Shown here piece after piece: positions 27,736 to 35,833 of a stretch of 64,000 nt of DNA. The DNA comes from Chloroflexota bacterium (GTDB lineage Bacteria > Chloroflexota > Dehalococcoidia > Lucifugimonadales > Lucifugimonadaceae), in NCBI GenBank assembly GCA_018650845.1, contig JABIFF010000011.1:1-64000 (forward strand), read 5' to 3'. Both the position numbers and the translations under genes were made by a program. Below the pieces are notes generated by a model, which made no database searches, was not told where the DNA came from, and worked only from the letters and a program-made list of their open reading frames with translations. Position 1 is the first letter of the stretch; every line of letters begins with the position of its first letter.

Positions 27736-28797
27736 CTACGATCCCGGCTGAATCACGATTCGATAAATATCTTTGTTCGGATCGAGCATTCGTTCAAATC
27801 CGTCTTCCATGGCCCTACTAAGAGGGACAATTTCCGAAATCAACGGCTTCACATTGATCTTGCCTGAACCCACCAGTTCAACTGCTGCTTCAAGGTCGCC
27901 AGGTGATGTGGCAACCGATCCAATAACTGTAATTTCAGGTCCTACAACGTTATTGAAGTTGATCTCGGGAGTAGTTGAATAAATCCCAAGCAGCAACGTC
28001 GTTCCACCGCGACGCGTCCACTCGATTGCCATGCGGGGAGTCTCATTAGCCCCTGCCGTCTCGACGACAATGTCGGGACCAATCCCGCCAGTCAGCTCCA
28101 GCAACTTTGCACTAGCTGCACTCTCATCGAGCGAACTCAACACTTCGTCCGCTCCTAATTCCTTGGCCAGAGTTAGACTCTGCTCTCGCACATCAAGCGC
28201 AATCACACGCGCACCAGCCGCCTTGAATGCTTGGACCGTAAGAAGTCCGACGGTTCCGCAACCGACGATAGCGACATTGTCTCCGGGTCTCACACCTGAA
28301 CGTCGAACACCGTGAACTGCAACCGTAGCCGGCTCAAGCAATGGGCCTTCAGCATCGGAAATAGTGTCTGGCATAGGCACAAGCTTCTCAGCAGGCCAAA
28401 CCATGAATTCAGCCAAGCCCCCATCTGCCATGAAGCCTGCTACTGCCATATTCGGGCAAACGGCCTGTTGGCCACGCATGCACCAGAAACAAGTTCCACA
28501 CGTGAGAACAGTATTGATCGCAACGCGATCTCCAACGGCAACGTTGTCGACACCCTCGCCAAGTTCGTAGACCGTTCCTGCTGTTTCGTGACCAAGAACT
28601 AACGGAGTCTGCTTGCCTGTCATTGCGTTCGGTGAACCGTGCTGAACCCAGAGCGGACCATACTGCCACTCTTCGATATCGGTAGCACAGATCGATGTCC
28701 CGGTTATTCGAAGCTTTACTTCGCCGGGACCAGCAACTGGTTCCGGAATGTCTTCTAGACGTAGATCTTTATTGTCGTGATAGACGATTGCTTGCAT
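27736..28797 (-). CDS. Zinc-dependent medium-chain alcohol/polyol dehydrogenase
   Basis: 353 residues. Catalytic zinc region: CATDIEEW and GHETAGTVYELGEGV. Structural zinc lobe: TCGTCFWCMRGQQAVC (four Cys). Rossmann domain: VAIVGCGTVGLLTVQAFKAAGARVIALD, ending the second strand in Asp, which favours NAD over NADP. It resembles sorbitol/threonine dehydrogenase-type enzymes, so a polyol or sugar acid is likely oxidised. First gene of a four-gene minus-strand set and divergent from the enolase-superfamily gene. Confidence 0.9.
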   Translation of the reverse strand: MQAIVYHDNKDLRLEDIPEPVAGPGEVKLRITGTSICATDIEEWQYGPLWVQHGSPNAMTGKQTPLVLGHETAGTVYELGEGVDNVAVGDRVAINTVLTCGTCFWCMRGQQAVCPNMAVAGFMADGGLAEFMVWPAEKLVPMPDTISDAEGPLLEPATVAVHGVRRSGVRPGDNVAIVGCGTVGLLTVQAFKAAGARVIALDVREQSLTLAKELGADEVLSSLDESAASAKLLELTGGIGPDIVVETAGANETPRMAIEWTRRGGTTLLLGIYSTTPEINFNNVVGPEITVIGSVATSPGDLEAAVELVGSGKINVKPLISEIVPLSRAMEDGFERMLDPNKDIYRIVIQPGS

Positions 28798-28874
28798 CTG
28801 GTTTCACAGTCGATTTCTATGGGTCTTGATTTCCGACGGAATTCTACACGCGGCGCATTGCCCCGCAATCGCCT

Positions 28875-28894
28875 ATTACATAAGGATTTGTAAT
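28875..28894. promoter_or_regulatory. Candidate operator in the ADH / dehydratase divergent promoter
   Basis: A perfect inverted repeat ATTACA-(8)-TGTAAT in the 227-base divergent region, about 80 bases from the ADH start and 130 from the dehydratase start. The TTACA/TGTAA half-site also occurs in the inverted repeat at 31389-31410, in the opposite order. No regulator gene is adjacent. Confidence 0.4.
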
Positions 28895-29024
28895 GCAGTT
28901 AAGTGCTAACATCCCGCCGCGAAATCATTTCAAGTCAGAGTATTTTGTTCCTTTGACCTGACCACAAGCCCGACCCGTTACATCGTTCATAAGCAGGCAA
29001 TTTCAGCCTAATCAGGAGTTCGAA

Positions 29025-30197
29025 ATGAAAGCCAGCCCGAAGATCACCAAAGTCACTGTCACTACTTACGAGCACGAGCTCGAAAACGTTGGCAAGGATT
29101 ACAACACCTTCAACATGGTCTACGAAGCCGGATCGAAGATGAAGCAAAAAGGCACTGTGCTTCAGATTCACACCGATCAAGGCATCGTTGGTGAGTATCC
29201 AGAGATAGGCCGAGCGATTGGCGACGTAGAAACTGTTGCCCAGTACCTAATCGGCAAGGACGCTCTCAACCGAGAGAAGATCTACAACGATACGAAACGT
29301 GGATTGCGTCATGGCGCGATGCTCGGCGTCGGCGTGATCGACATCTGCTTGTGGGACATCGCAGGAAAACTCTACGACGAGCCGCTCTATCGATTGCTTG
29401 GAGGCGAGAAGAAAGCTCTTCCTGCATACGCTTCAACGCTTCACGGTGATGAAAACGGCGGACTGCAAACTAAAGAAGACTTCGCTGATTTTGCCGAACA
29501 GTGTTACGAGATGGGCTACCGTTCGTTCAAAGTTCATGGTTGGGGACTGGCCGGAAGTAATATCCGACGAGAAGTCGACAACGTTCTGAATCTCGGCAAA
29601 CAATTTGAAAACCGAATGGACCTCTTGATCGACCCTGCATGTGAGGTCAAAAACTTCGGTGACGCCCTAAGACTCGGGCAGGCCTGCGATGAAGCAGGAT
29701 TCTTCTGGTGGGAAGACCCGTATCAGGACGGTGGTGTATCTCAATTTGCTCACCGCAAACTACGTCAGATGGTCAAGACACCGCTTCTTCAGACTGAACA
29801 CATTCGACTACTCGAACAACACGTCGACTTTATCGTTGCTGATGGCACCGACTACGTACGAGCTGGTGCTCACGAAGACGGTGGCGTGACCGGTGCGATG
29901 AAAATTGCACACGCTTCAGAAGGATTTGGTCTAGACGTCGAACTTCACGGCCCTGGTCCAGTTCACCGTCACATCATGTCTTCGATCCGAAACACCAACT
30001 TCTTCGAACTTGGATTGGTTCACCCGAAGGTGAAAACTACTAAAGCACCGGTATACCTCGGTTACAACGACGATCTCGATGGCATCGATAGCGAAGGCAA
30101 TGTCTACGCTCCAGATGGACCCGGAATCGGCGTTCCGCTCGATTGGGACTGGATTCGAGCACACCAAACCGATGAAGGCGTGCTAGCTGAAGCTTAA
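29025..30197 (+). CDS. Enolase-superfamily (mandelate racemase group) acid-sugar dehydratase-like enzyme
   Basis: 390 residues. The N-terminal capping domain is followed by the barrel, with metal ligands Asp203 (LIDPAC), Glu230 (WWEDP) and Glu258 (QTEHI). Candidate general bases are Lys169/His171 (FKVHGW, a KxH motif) and His308 (ELHGPGP). Such enzymes abstract the alpha proton of a carboxylate, mostly to dehydrate sugar acids. Multiple paralogues of this family are known in SAR202. It is divergently transcribed from ADH-DUF4432-AKR-amidohydrolase and followed by a strong terminator. Substrate not identifiable here. Confidence 0.85.
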   Translation: MKASPKITKVTVTTYEHELENVGKDYNTFNMVYEAGSKMKQKGTVLQIHTDQGIVGEYPEIGRAIGDVETVAQYLIGKDALNREKIYNDTKRGLRHGAMLGVGVIDICLWDIAGKLYDEPLYRLLGGEKKALPAYASTLHGDENGGLQTKEDFADFAEQCYEMGYRSFKVHGWGLAGSNIRREVDNVLNLGKQFENRMDLLIDPACEVKNFGDALRLGQACDEAGFFWWEDPYQDGGVSQFAHRKLRQMVKTPLLQTEHIRLLEQHVDFIVADGTDYVRAGAHEDGGVTGAMKIAHASEGFGLDVELHGPGPVHRHIMSSIRNTNFFELGLVHPKVKTTKAPVYLGYNDDLDGIDSEGNVYAPDGPGIGVPLDWDWIRAHQTDEGVLAEA

Positions 30198-30217
30198 AAA
30201 GCTAGATAGCAGTCAAT

Positions 30218-30269
30218 AAAAAAGGGGCGGGATATCTACTCAAAATGTAGAACTCCCGCCCCTTTTTTT
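30218..30269. terminator. Strong bidirectional intrinsic terminator
   Basis: A-tract, then GGGGCGGGA (30224-30232) paired perfectly with TCCCGCCCC (30254-30262), followed by seven T. The inner segment adds a TCTAC/GTAGA pairing. The A-tract on the left makes it work on both strands, serving the convergent dehydratase (plus) and DUF4432 (minus) genes. Confidence 0.95.
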
Positions 30270-30284
30270 GTTTTCACGGTTTGA

Positions 30285-31355
30285 CTAGCTAGTCGTTACT
30301 TGTCCATCTTGTGAGATGTGTGAAACGCCGGTTGTGCTCTCATACACAACGGCTCGAACTGTAGCCGTTCGGGTTTCGCCCGGCTTGAAGACGATCGCAG
30401 TGCGTTCATCCGATCCCGGCTCAGGAATACCAGCGCTCAAACTCGTGAACGGCTCTAAGCCAACGTTGTAGGTTCGTCCGTACCACGGATATCCCATCGC
30501 ACCACCAAATACCTGCCAATACCAGAGGTACTTGAAGGTTTCGACTGGGTACGACAAGCCGAAACCAACACCACGATCAGGATTCGTGATGGCATACCAG
30601 CCTTCGGTCTGATTCTTGAAAACCGAGTAGTCCTGAAGTCGATCAGATTTTGGCGGAAACTTGGTCAGATCGACAGTATTCCCATCAGGGTCTTCAGCAA
30701 TTGGCCAAACACCAACATGCCCATCCTTGAGCCTGCTGCCCCCTTCAGGCACAAAGTGATCTGCAGGAGCCATATCTAATCGACAATTCGGCGTGAGGAA
30801 TGGATCTCCCAACGTAACGTGTTGTCCCCATTCAGCCTCTGCGTTTTCCTCTGCTTGGTTCGTTAGAGTGTCGGTCACGGTAACTACGGGACTATTTGCC
30901 TCGATAGTTACTGTTTTTTCGATCCAGAACGGAGTTCTCACCGTTCGAACCGTGAACTTTGCGCTAACGCGTTCAGGGGTATCTTCAAGAATCACAGCGT
31001 CCCACGGCATAAGAGTCGCCTCGGTATGCTGCCCCAGATCGGCGTTCGCATATTCCTGAGGTGGTCCACCAGTCGGAGCAATCGTCTGCCATCCGCCAAT
31101 GTAAGCGTCGTGCCAAATGTGGTCGCCATTACCAGTAGGCGGCGTAGAAAGGCTCTGGTTTCTCACCGACCACGGCGTTCTCCACATGAACTCAGTGTCA
31201 GACTTCTTGTGAACAAGTTCGAATACGTCCGCACCTTTGTCGGCCAGAATCGAAACTTTCACAATTTCGTTCTCTAAAACGACAGTCTTTAAACCCCTAT
31301 ATGTCCATGAATCTGAGATTCGGCAGCCGGTAGTTCGCTCATCTTGATAGTGCAT
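30285..31355 (-). CDS. DUF4432 aldose-epimerase-like protein, paralogue 2
   Basis: 356 residues from the ATG at 31355, chosen because the paralogue at 26641-27723 starts at the equivalent MHYQDERTTGCR and because AAGGAT lies just upstream. The open frame extends to 31400 with no support. Shared features: WTYRGLKTVVLENE, LADKGADVFELVHKK, YIGGWQTIAPTGG, YPWYGRTYNVGLEPFTS. Galactose-mutarotase-like superfamily; role inferred as epimerase or mutarotase of a sugar or sugar acid. It stands alone, with an inverted repeat in its promoter region. Confidence 0.8.
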   Translation of the reverse strand: MHYQDERTTGCRISDSWTYRGLKTVVLENEIVKVSILADKGADVFELVHKKSDTEFMWRTPWSVRNQSLSTPPTGNGDHIWHDAYIGGWQTIAPTGGPPQEYANADLGQHTEATLMPWDAVILEDTPERVSAKFTVRTVRTPFWIEKTVTIEANSPVVTVTDTLTNQAEENAEAEWGQHVTLGDPFLTPNCRLDMAPADHFVPEGGSRLKDGHVGVWPIAEDPDGNTVDLTKFPPKSDRLQDYSVFKNQTEGWYAITNPDRGVGFGLSYPVETFKYLWYWQVFGGAMGYPWYGRTYNVGLEPFTSLSAGIPEPGSDERTAIVFKPGETRTATVRAVVYESTTGVSHISQDGQVTTS

Positions 31356-31388
31356 AGAGATCCTTATTGCATCGCAGGGAAACGGCCT

Positions 31389-31410
31389 TTGTAGTACCAA
31401 TGTATTACAA
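31389..31410. promoter_or_regulatory. Candidate operator upstream of DUF4432 paralogue 2
   Basis: Inverted repeat TTGTAGTAC-CAAT-GTATTACAA, nine-base arms with one mismatch, 34 bases upstream of the gene start. The shape is like GntR-family operators. The half-site TATTACA also occurs in the element at 28875-28894. Confidence 0.45.
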
Positions 31411-31567
31411 AGAATATGTTGATCATGGTGTTATCTTGCATCTTAGCGTTCCAATCGGGTGCAAACACTGCCGAACTGTGGAAGAATCACATATACGGCG
31501 GTAGATGTGCCCGCTCGGTGTGGGTTGGTCACGCTGTTACGCGGCTTTATTAGGGGTGAATAAGTAA

Positions 31568-31954
31568 TTGGCTCGAATTCTTGTAGTTGATGACAGCCCT
31601 GACGTGCGCTTAGCACTCGCCACCATCCTCGAAGACGCCGGTCACGATGTGATCGAAGCCGAAGATGGTGATCAAGTCTTCGATCTTGCAGTCGCCGAAT
31701 CTCCAAATCTCGTACTTCTCGACGTGATGATGCCTCGAGTCAACGGATTCGATGCGCTTGCGACGTTGAAAGCCGATACTCGAACCAGCCCAATCCCAGT
31801 AATCATGGTTACCGCCAAAGGTCGCCCTGAAGACATGGCAATGGCCCGTTCACTAGGCGCTGTCGAATACATCACGAAGCCCTGGGCCGACGGTGATGTC
31901 GAACTTCGAGTCGACTGGGCCCTAGCCGCCGACCACGAACAGAAAAGCCGTTAA
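31568..31954 (+). CDS. Stand-alone response-regulator receiver protein
   Basis: 128 residues, one receiver domain and no output domain. Acidic pocket D8/D9, phospho-acceptor Asp52 (LVLLDVMMP), Thr in MVTAKG and Lys104 (YITKPW). The start is TTG at 31568, with AGGGGTGA 11 bases upstream; no ATG or GTG is available. The protein is close in sequence to the receiver at 54961-55374, including the KPW..G.VE..V.WAL tail. No histidine kinase is in the window. It probably acts by binding a partner. Confidence 0.9.
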   Translation: MARILVVDDSPDVRLALATILEDAGHDVIEAEDGDQVFDLAVAESPNLVLLDVMMPRVNGFDALATLKADTRTSPIPVIMVTAKGRPEDMAMARSLGAVEYITKPWADGDVELRVDWALAADHEQKSR

Positions 31955-31988
31955 TCACTCGGCGTAAGTATCTGCTGAGGCTTTCTGT

Positions 31989-32867
31989 ATGACCGGATTA
32001 GCGGTCGTTCTCGTCCTGATATCCGCGGTTGCCCACGCATCGTGGAACCTCCTAGTCAGGCGCTCCGAAAAACCTGAACTCGCAAACTGGATGATGGCCG
32101 GTTCTGCTGCAGTTCTTGTTACCCCTGTTGCAATCTATTTTTTGGTTACCAGCCCGCCTGACGGAATTGGCTGGTTGTTCATCGCAGGGACAATCGCCCT
32201 TCACATCGCCTACTTCTTCACTCTAGGCCGAGCGTACAAACATGGCGATCTTTCAATCGTCTATCCCGTTGCACGCGGACTAGGGCTGGCACTGATCCCT
32301 GTTCTGGGCATCGGTGTGCTAGGAGAATCCGTAACGCTGATCGCTGGGCTTGGAATTGTCCTAATCTTCCTCGGTGTCGTCACTGTCGGATCGTCGTCGT
32401 CAGAGGGCTTGAAAGTATGGCTAAGACCAAAAGCTCTTCTTGCTGATAGAGGAGTCATGTTTGCGATCATGACCGGAATTTTGATTGCCAGCTATTCATC
32501 GTTAGATAAACGAGGGGTAGAGCACGTTGAACCCGTCTTCTACATGTTCATGTTGCAGCTTGGTGGTTCGGTAGGTGTATACCCACTTTTGCGGGCTTCT
32601 TACGCCCGTAGAGAATTCATCGGTGAGATTCGTCAGCGTTGGAAAATCGGAATCTTAGGCGGTGTTCTCCAGTTCACTGCGTACGGTCTTATTCTCTCGG
32701 CCTTCCGACTTTCGCCCGTTAGCTACATCGGGCCTTTTCGAGAATTAGGCATCGTATTTGGCGTGTTGATGGCCGCTCTGATACTGAAAGAATCAATATC
32801 GAGAAATCGAATCATTGGAGCTGCTTGCATAGGAATTGGCGCGACAGTCGTCGCTGTAGCCCCCTAA
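31989..32867 (+). CDS. EamA-family (DMT) transporter
   Basis: 292 residues, very hydrophobic, with about ten predicted membrane helices in two EamA repeats. The first repeat runs from VVLVLISAVAHASWNLLVRR, with the typical VYPVARGLGLALIPVLG segment. The second repeat starts near residue 157 (VMFAIMTGILIASYSSLDKRG) and closes with SYIGPFRELGIVFGVLMAALIL. The family exports metabolites or carries amino acids and sugars; the substrate is unknown. Its 3' end overlaps the convergent amidohydrolase gene by four bases. Confidence 0.88.
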   Translation: MTGLAVVLVLISAVAHASWNLLVRRSEKPELANWMMAGSAAVLVTPVAIYFLVTSPPDGIGWLFIAGTIALHIAYFFTLGRAYKHGDLSIVYPVARGLGLALIPVLGIGVLGESVTLIAGLGIVLIFLGVVTVGSSSSEGLKVWLRPKALLADRGVMFAIMTGILIASYSSLDKRGVEHVEPVFYMFMLQLGGSVGVYPLLRASYARREFIGEIRQRWKIGILGGVLQFTAYGLILSAFRLSPVSYIGPFRELGIVFGVLMAALILKESISRNRIIGAACIGIGATVVAVAP

Positions 32868-33667
32868 AAACCAAGCAATCGCTTAAGGTTCCCGCCCTTT
32901 ACCTTCGAGCGATCATCTTCCGACCAGTGAGCCAGATGCGTATCCACGATTGCCGGCGTTCCACTTCCCCACACCATTCGATCGGGTCCGAACGAATCGG
33001 CAACCCACCGACTAAACGGAATCACACTTTCGTAAAGCGGTTCATCGGTTGCGTAATGATTTAGACCCGACAGCTTCATGTAAACATTGTCGAGTTCACT
33101 CATGCGAATCGTGTCGGAAAATTCAGGAGCTGAACCGAACTTAGCCTCAGCCATGTGATCGACCAGCACTGTGAAATCTGGGAATTCCCGAGCCAGTTCA
33201 GTCGCTTGTGCAGAATAGTCAGGCCCAATGTGGAGTTCGATGATTAGGCCCAGTTCACCAGCGGTCTTCCAAAGCTCTCTCACGTTCGGGTCTCGGAAAG
33301 AATCGAGATATTCACGCTTGCCCTCGTGAGCATGAAATCGGAACGCCACCAACGATTCACCATGTTCAGCTACCAAAGCCTTTAGCTTAGCCGGCGCAGC
33401 ATCATCTTTTGGATAGAACAAGGCTGTCGTCTTGAACAGATCAGGCCGAGCAGCGACGCAATCAAGCGCAAGCCGGTGGTCGTCTCCGTACGGCTCGGGA
33501 TGAACGAGTACAGCACGATCAATCCCCTCTTCTTCCATCCTCGAAATGTAGTCGCCCAACGGGTCATCGAACCGCATCTCCTCGCGTGGTTCGTACGCAG
33601 CGCGTTCATGGAACGGGTACCGATCAGTGTCAGTACTGAAGATGTGTGCGTTCCATTCGATAATCAT
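32864..33667 (-). CDS. Amidohydrolase-2 family protein with altered metal site
   Basis: 267 residues, Amidohydro_2 TIM barrel. It shares RMVWGS, AGELGL and the layout of the protein at 24732-25511. The usual N-terminal D-x-H-x-H is E-W-N-A-H (the first metal His is Asn6), and the C-terminal GSDxP is GSGTP, so the metal-binding and catalytic Asp is Gly. Both changes are read directly from the DNA. A central LVDHMAE His remains. It may be metal-independent, a binding protein, or use a different centre. It faces the EamA transporter tail to tail. Confidence 0.78.
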   Translation of the reverse strand: MIIEWNAHIFSTDTDRYPFHERAAYEPREEMRFDDPLGDYISRMEEEGIDRAVLVHPEPYGDDHRLALDCVAARPDLFKTTALFYPKDDAAPAKLKALVAEHGESLVAFRFHAHEGKREYLDSFRDPNVRELWKTAGELGLIIELHIGPDYSAQATELAREFPDFTVLVDHMAEAKFGSAPEFSDTIRMSELDNVYMKLSGLNHYATDEPLYESVIPFSRWVADSFGPDRMVWGSGTPAIVDTHLAHWSEDDRSKVKGGNLKRLLGF

Positions 33668-33890
33668 TAATACTCACCTGTTACTCGTTGACCAGAGCCG
33701 GAATTCGATATGCTGGTGGCATTCTGCACGCATCGGACTCGATTTGGGGCGTTTCACGACATCACCGTGACCTTGAATCGGATTCGCAAACTGCGAGGGC
33801 GACCTGCGAAAGTAAACCTATTTCCACTCACAAATGAGAATTGATCGAGACGCACTCGTTTTTACGAGCGCGCTCGTCATGGTGTAGGTC

Positions 33891-35573
33891 ATGCTGCAGT
33901 TATCCGGGATCACAAAATCATTCGGTCCCACAACCATCCTTGAAGACGTGTCATTTCACGTAAACCGGGGCGAAAAGCTCGCTCTGGTAGGTCCCAACGG
34001 ATCCGGGAAATCGACGATATTGAATCTCGTCGCTGGCGATTTATTGCCAGAATCAGGTTCGATTACCCAGGGTGCAAAATCAAAATTATGCTACTTACGA
34101 CAGGGAATATCGGACCAATCGATGACAGTCGAAGTTGCCGCTTGTTCTGTCGTTAATGGTGGCTCATCCGCACTCCGTGAAGTACGCAGATTAGAAACTC
34201 TACTAGGCGAACATGGTGCAGCCGAAACCCTGTTCGATGAGTACACCAGCGCGCTTGAAATACTCGAACAGTCGGGAGTTCAACACATTCTCGATCGACT
34301 CGATGAATCACTCAGAACACTCAAGCTTGATGACATCTTGTTCGACCAACAAGTATCGACACTTAGCGGTGGTCAAAAGTCACGAGTTGCGCTAGCGGGA
34401 ATCATTGCGGCTGAACCCGAAATCCTTCTACTTGATGAACCCACCAACCATCTCGATTTACCGGCGCTCGAATGGCTCGAATCCTTTGTAAATCTTTACG
34501 AAGGAACGACTCTGATCGTCTCGCATGACCGCTTGTTCCTCGATCAAACAGTTACTCGAATTGTCGAAATACAACTCGATGGTTCGATCCTGAATTTCGC
34601 AGGGAACTATTCAGCATTTGTTGAATCGAAAGATGCTCAACGCGCTAATCAATTGGATCAGTGGAAATCACAAGAAGCAGAGGCTCGGCGAATTCGGGCT
34701 GATATCGCAAAACAAAAAGAAGCCGCCAACAACATGGCCGCGAAACGGAAGCCAAAGGACACCAGCTACAAATACTGGGCACCTGAAAACACTTCCAAAG
34801 TTATCGCTAGAAGAGCGAAAACCCGTGAATCGAAACTTTCGAGATTTGAGACCTCTGAAGATAGAGTCGAGAAGCCGAAACAGGCGTGGAAAATGAAACT
34901 CGAACTCGATTCAGCGAATCGCAGCGGTGATCTGCTAATAAAGCTCGATCAGGCGACGGTTGGCTACGACTCATCGCCGATCTACGACTCTCTCGACGCT
35001 GAACTACGCTTTGGTGAACGAATCGCTCTCATGGGCGCAAATGGCTCAGGCAAAAGCACGCTATTTAAGTTGTTCCGAAACGAACTTGAACTCGGATCAG
35101 GTTCAATGCAGCTGGGAACCGGTGTCACTGTCGGGTACATGCCGCAGGAATCCCAAGACTTCGGCGGATCTCGAACTCCACTGGCATTCATTCGATCCGT
35201 CACCGATATCACCGATACCGAAGCAAGGAATTTTCTACATTTCTTCCTTTTCCAAGGAGACGGAGTGTTCACGCCTATAACGAATCTGAGCTACGGGGAG
35301 CGTTCTAGACTCACTCTCGCAGGAATCGTTGTGAAAGAACCAAATCTGCTACTGCTCGACGAACCGTTAAACCACCTCGATATCCCCTCAAGAGAACGAT
35401 TCGAAGAAGCGCTTGGCCAGTACTCGGGAACCGTAGTTACCGCTACGCACGATCGAACCTTCGTCGATAACTACGCCACATCTATTTGGTGGGTAGATAG
35501 AGACGGAACGCACAGCACACTCAGAAAATTCATCGATCGGCGTGATCTCGAAGCGAGCGGAGCGCTCACGTGA
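33891..35573 (+). CDS. ABC-F family ATPase
   Basis: 560 residues, two nucleotide-binding domains without membrane segments. First domain: Walker A GPNGSGKST (34-42), signature LSGGQKSRVAL, Walker B LLLDEPTNHLD. Second domain: Walker A GANGSGKST, signature LSYGERSRLTLA, Walker B LLLLDEPLNHLD. The inter-domain linker (about 240-330) is long, charged and likely helical, the P-site tRNA-interaction motif of ABC-F proteins. These bind ribosomes and act in translation or antibiotic resistance. Which subfamily cannot be decided here. Monocistronic, with GC-rich inverted bases just upstream. Confidence 0.9.
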   Translation: MLQLSGITKSFGPTTILEDVSFHVNRGEKLALVGPNGSGKSTILNLVAGDLLPESGSITQGAKSKLCYLRQGISDQSMTVEVAACSVVNGGSSALREVRRLETLLGEHGAAETLFDEYTSALEILEQSGVQHILDRLDESLRTLKLDDILFDQQVSTLSGGQKSRVALAGIIAAEPEILLLDEPTNHLDLPALEWLESFVNLYEGTTLIVSHDRLFLDQTVTRIVEIQLDGSILNFAGNYSAFVESKDAQRANQLDQWKSQEAEARRIRADIAKQKEAANNMAAKRKPKDTSYKYWAPENTSKVIARRAKTRESKLSRFETSEDRVEKPKQAWKMKLELDSANRSGDLLIKLDQATVGYDSSPIYDSLDAELRFGERIALMGANGSGKSTLFKLFRNELELGSGSMQLGTGVTVGYMPQESQDFGGSRTPLAFIRSVTDITDTEARNFLHFFLFQGDGVFTPITNLSYGERSRLTLAGIVVKEPNLLLLDEPLNHLDIPSRERFEEALGQYSGTVVTATHDRTFVDNYATSIWWVDRDGTHSTLRKFIDRRDLEASGALT

Positions 35574-35640
35574 TTTTTCAACCGAGACGTTTCAGCCGCG
35601 GTAAAGTTCGCTATTACCGAGATTGACCATGCCTAACAAA

Positions 35641-35669
35641 TTGACGCTATGGAATCTCACCCATACTAT
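35641..35669 (+). promoter_or_regulatory. Sigma-70-type promoter of thrC
   Basis: TTGACG (35641-35646), a 17-base spacer, then TACTAT (35664-35669). Predicted transcript start near 35676, which would give thrC a leader of about 158 bases. Confidence 0.65.
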
Positions 35670-35687
35670 TAATAATTAGTTCTACTC

Positions 35688-35804
35688 CCTGAAGCATTCA
35701 GATTCCAATTATGAATCCTTCAGGTTGTCGGTGAATCAACGAGCTTCGGATCAGGAGCTGCTGTTGTCACTCCCGGCCGGACTGCCGGAAGTGATGTATG
35801 CAAC
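35688..35804 (+). promoter_or_regulatory. Structured 5' leader of threonine synthase (candidate cis-regulatory RNA)
   Basis: Two strong hairpins lie between the promoter and thrC. The first pairs CCTGAAGCATTCA (35688-35700) with TGAATCCTTCAGG (35712-35724), 12 of 13 pairs. The second pairs CACTCCCGGC (35768-35777) with GCCGGAAGTG (35784-35793), 9 of 10 pairs, with an outer GTTG/CAAC closing stem. There is no U-tract after either, so translational control is more likely than termination. It matches no riboswitch class I know. Confidence 0.5.
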
Positions 35805-35833
35805 TCCTTCCGTTGAGAGGTCCAGTTTAGAAA

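Noticed and set aside
35670..35833. T-box, SAM or cobalamin riboswitch upstream of thrC
   Set aside because: The T-box AGGGUGG motif, the SAM-I core and the B12 box are all missing; reported instead as an unclassified structured leader.
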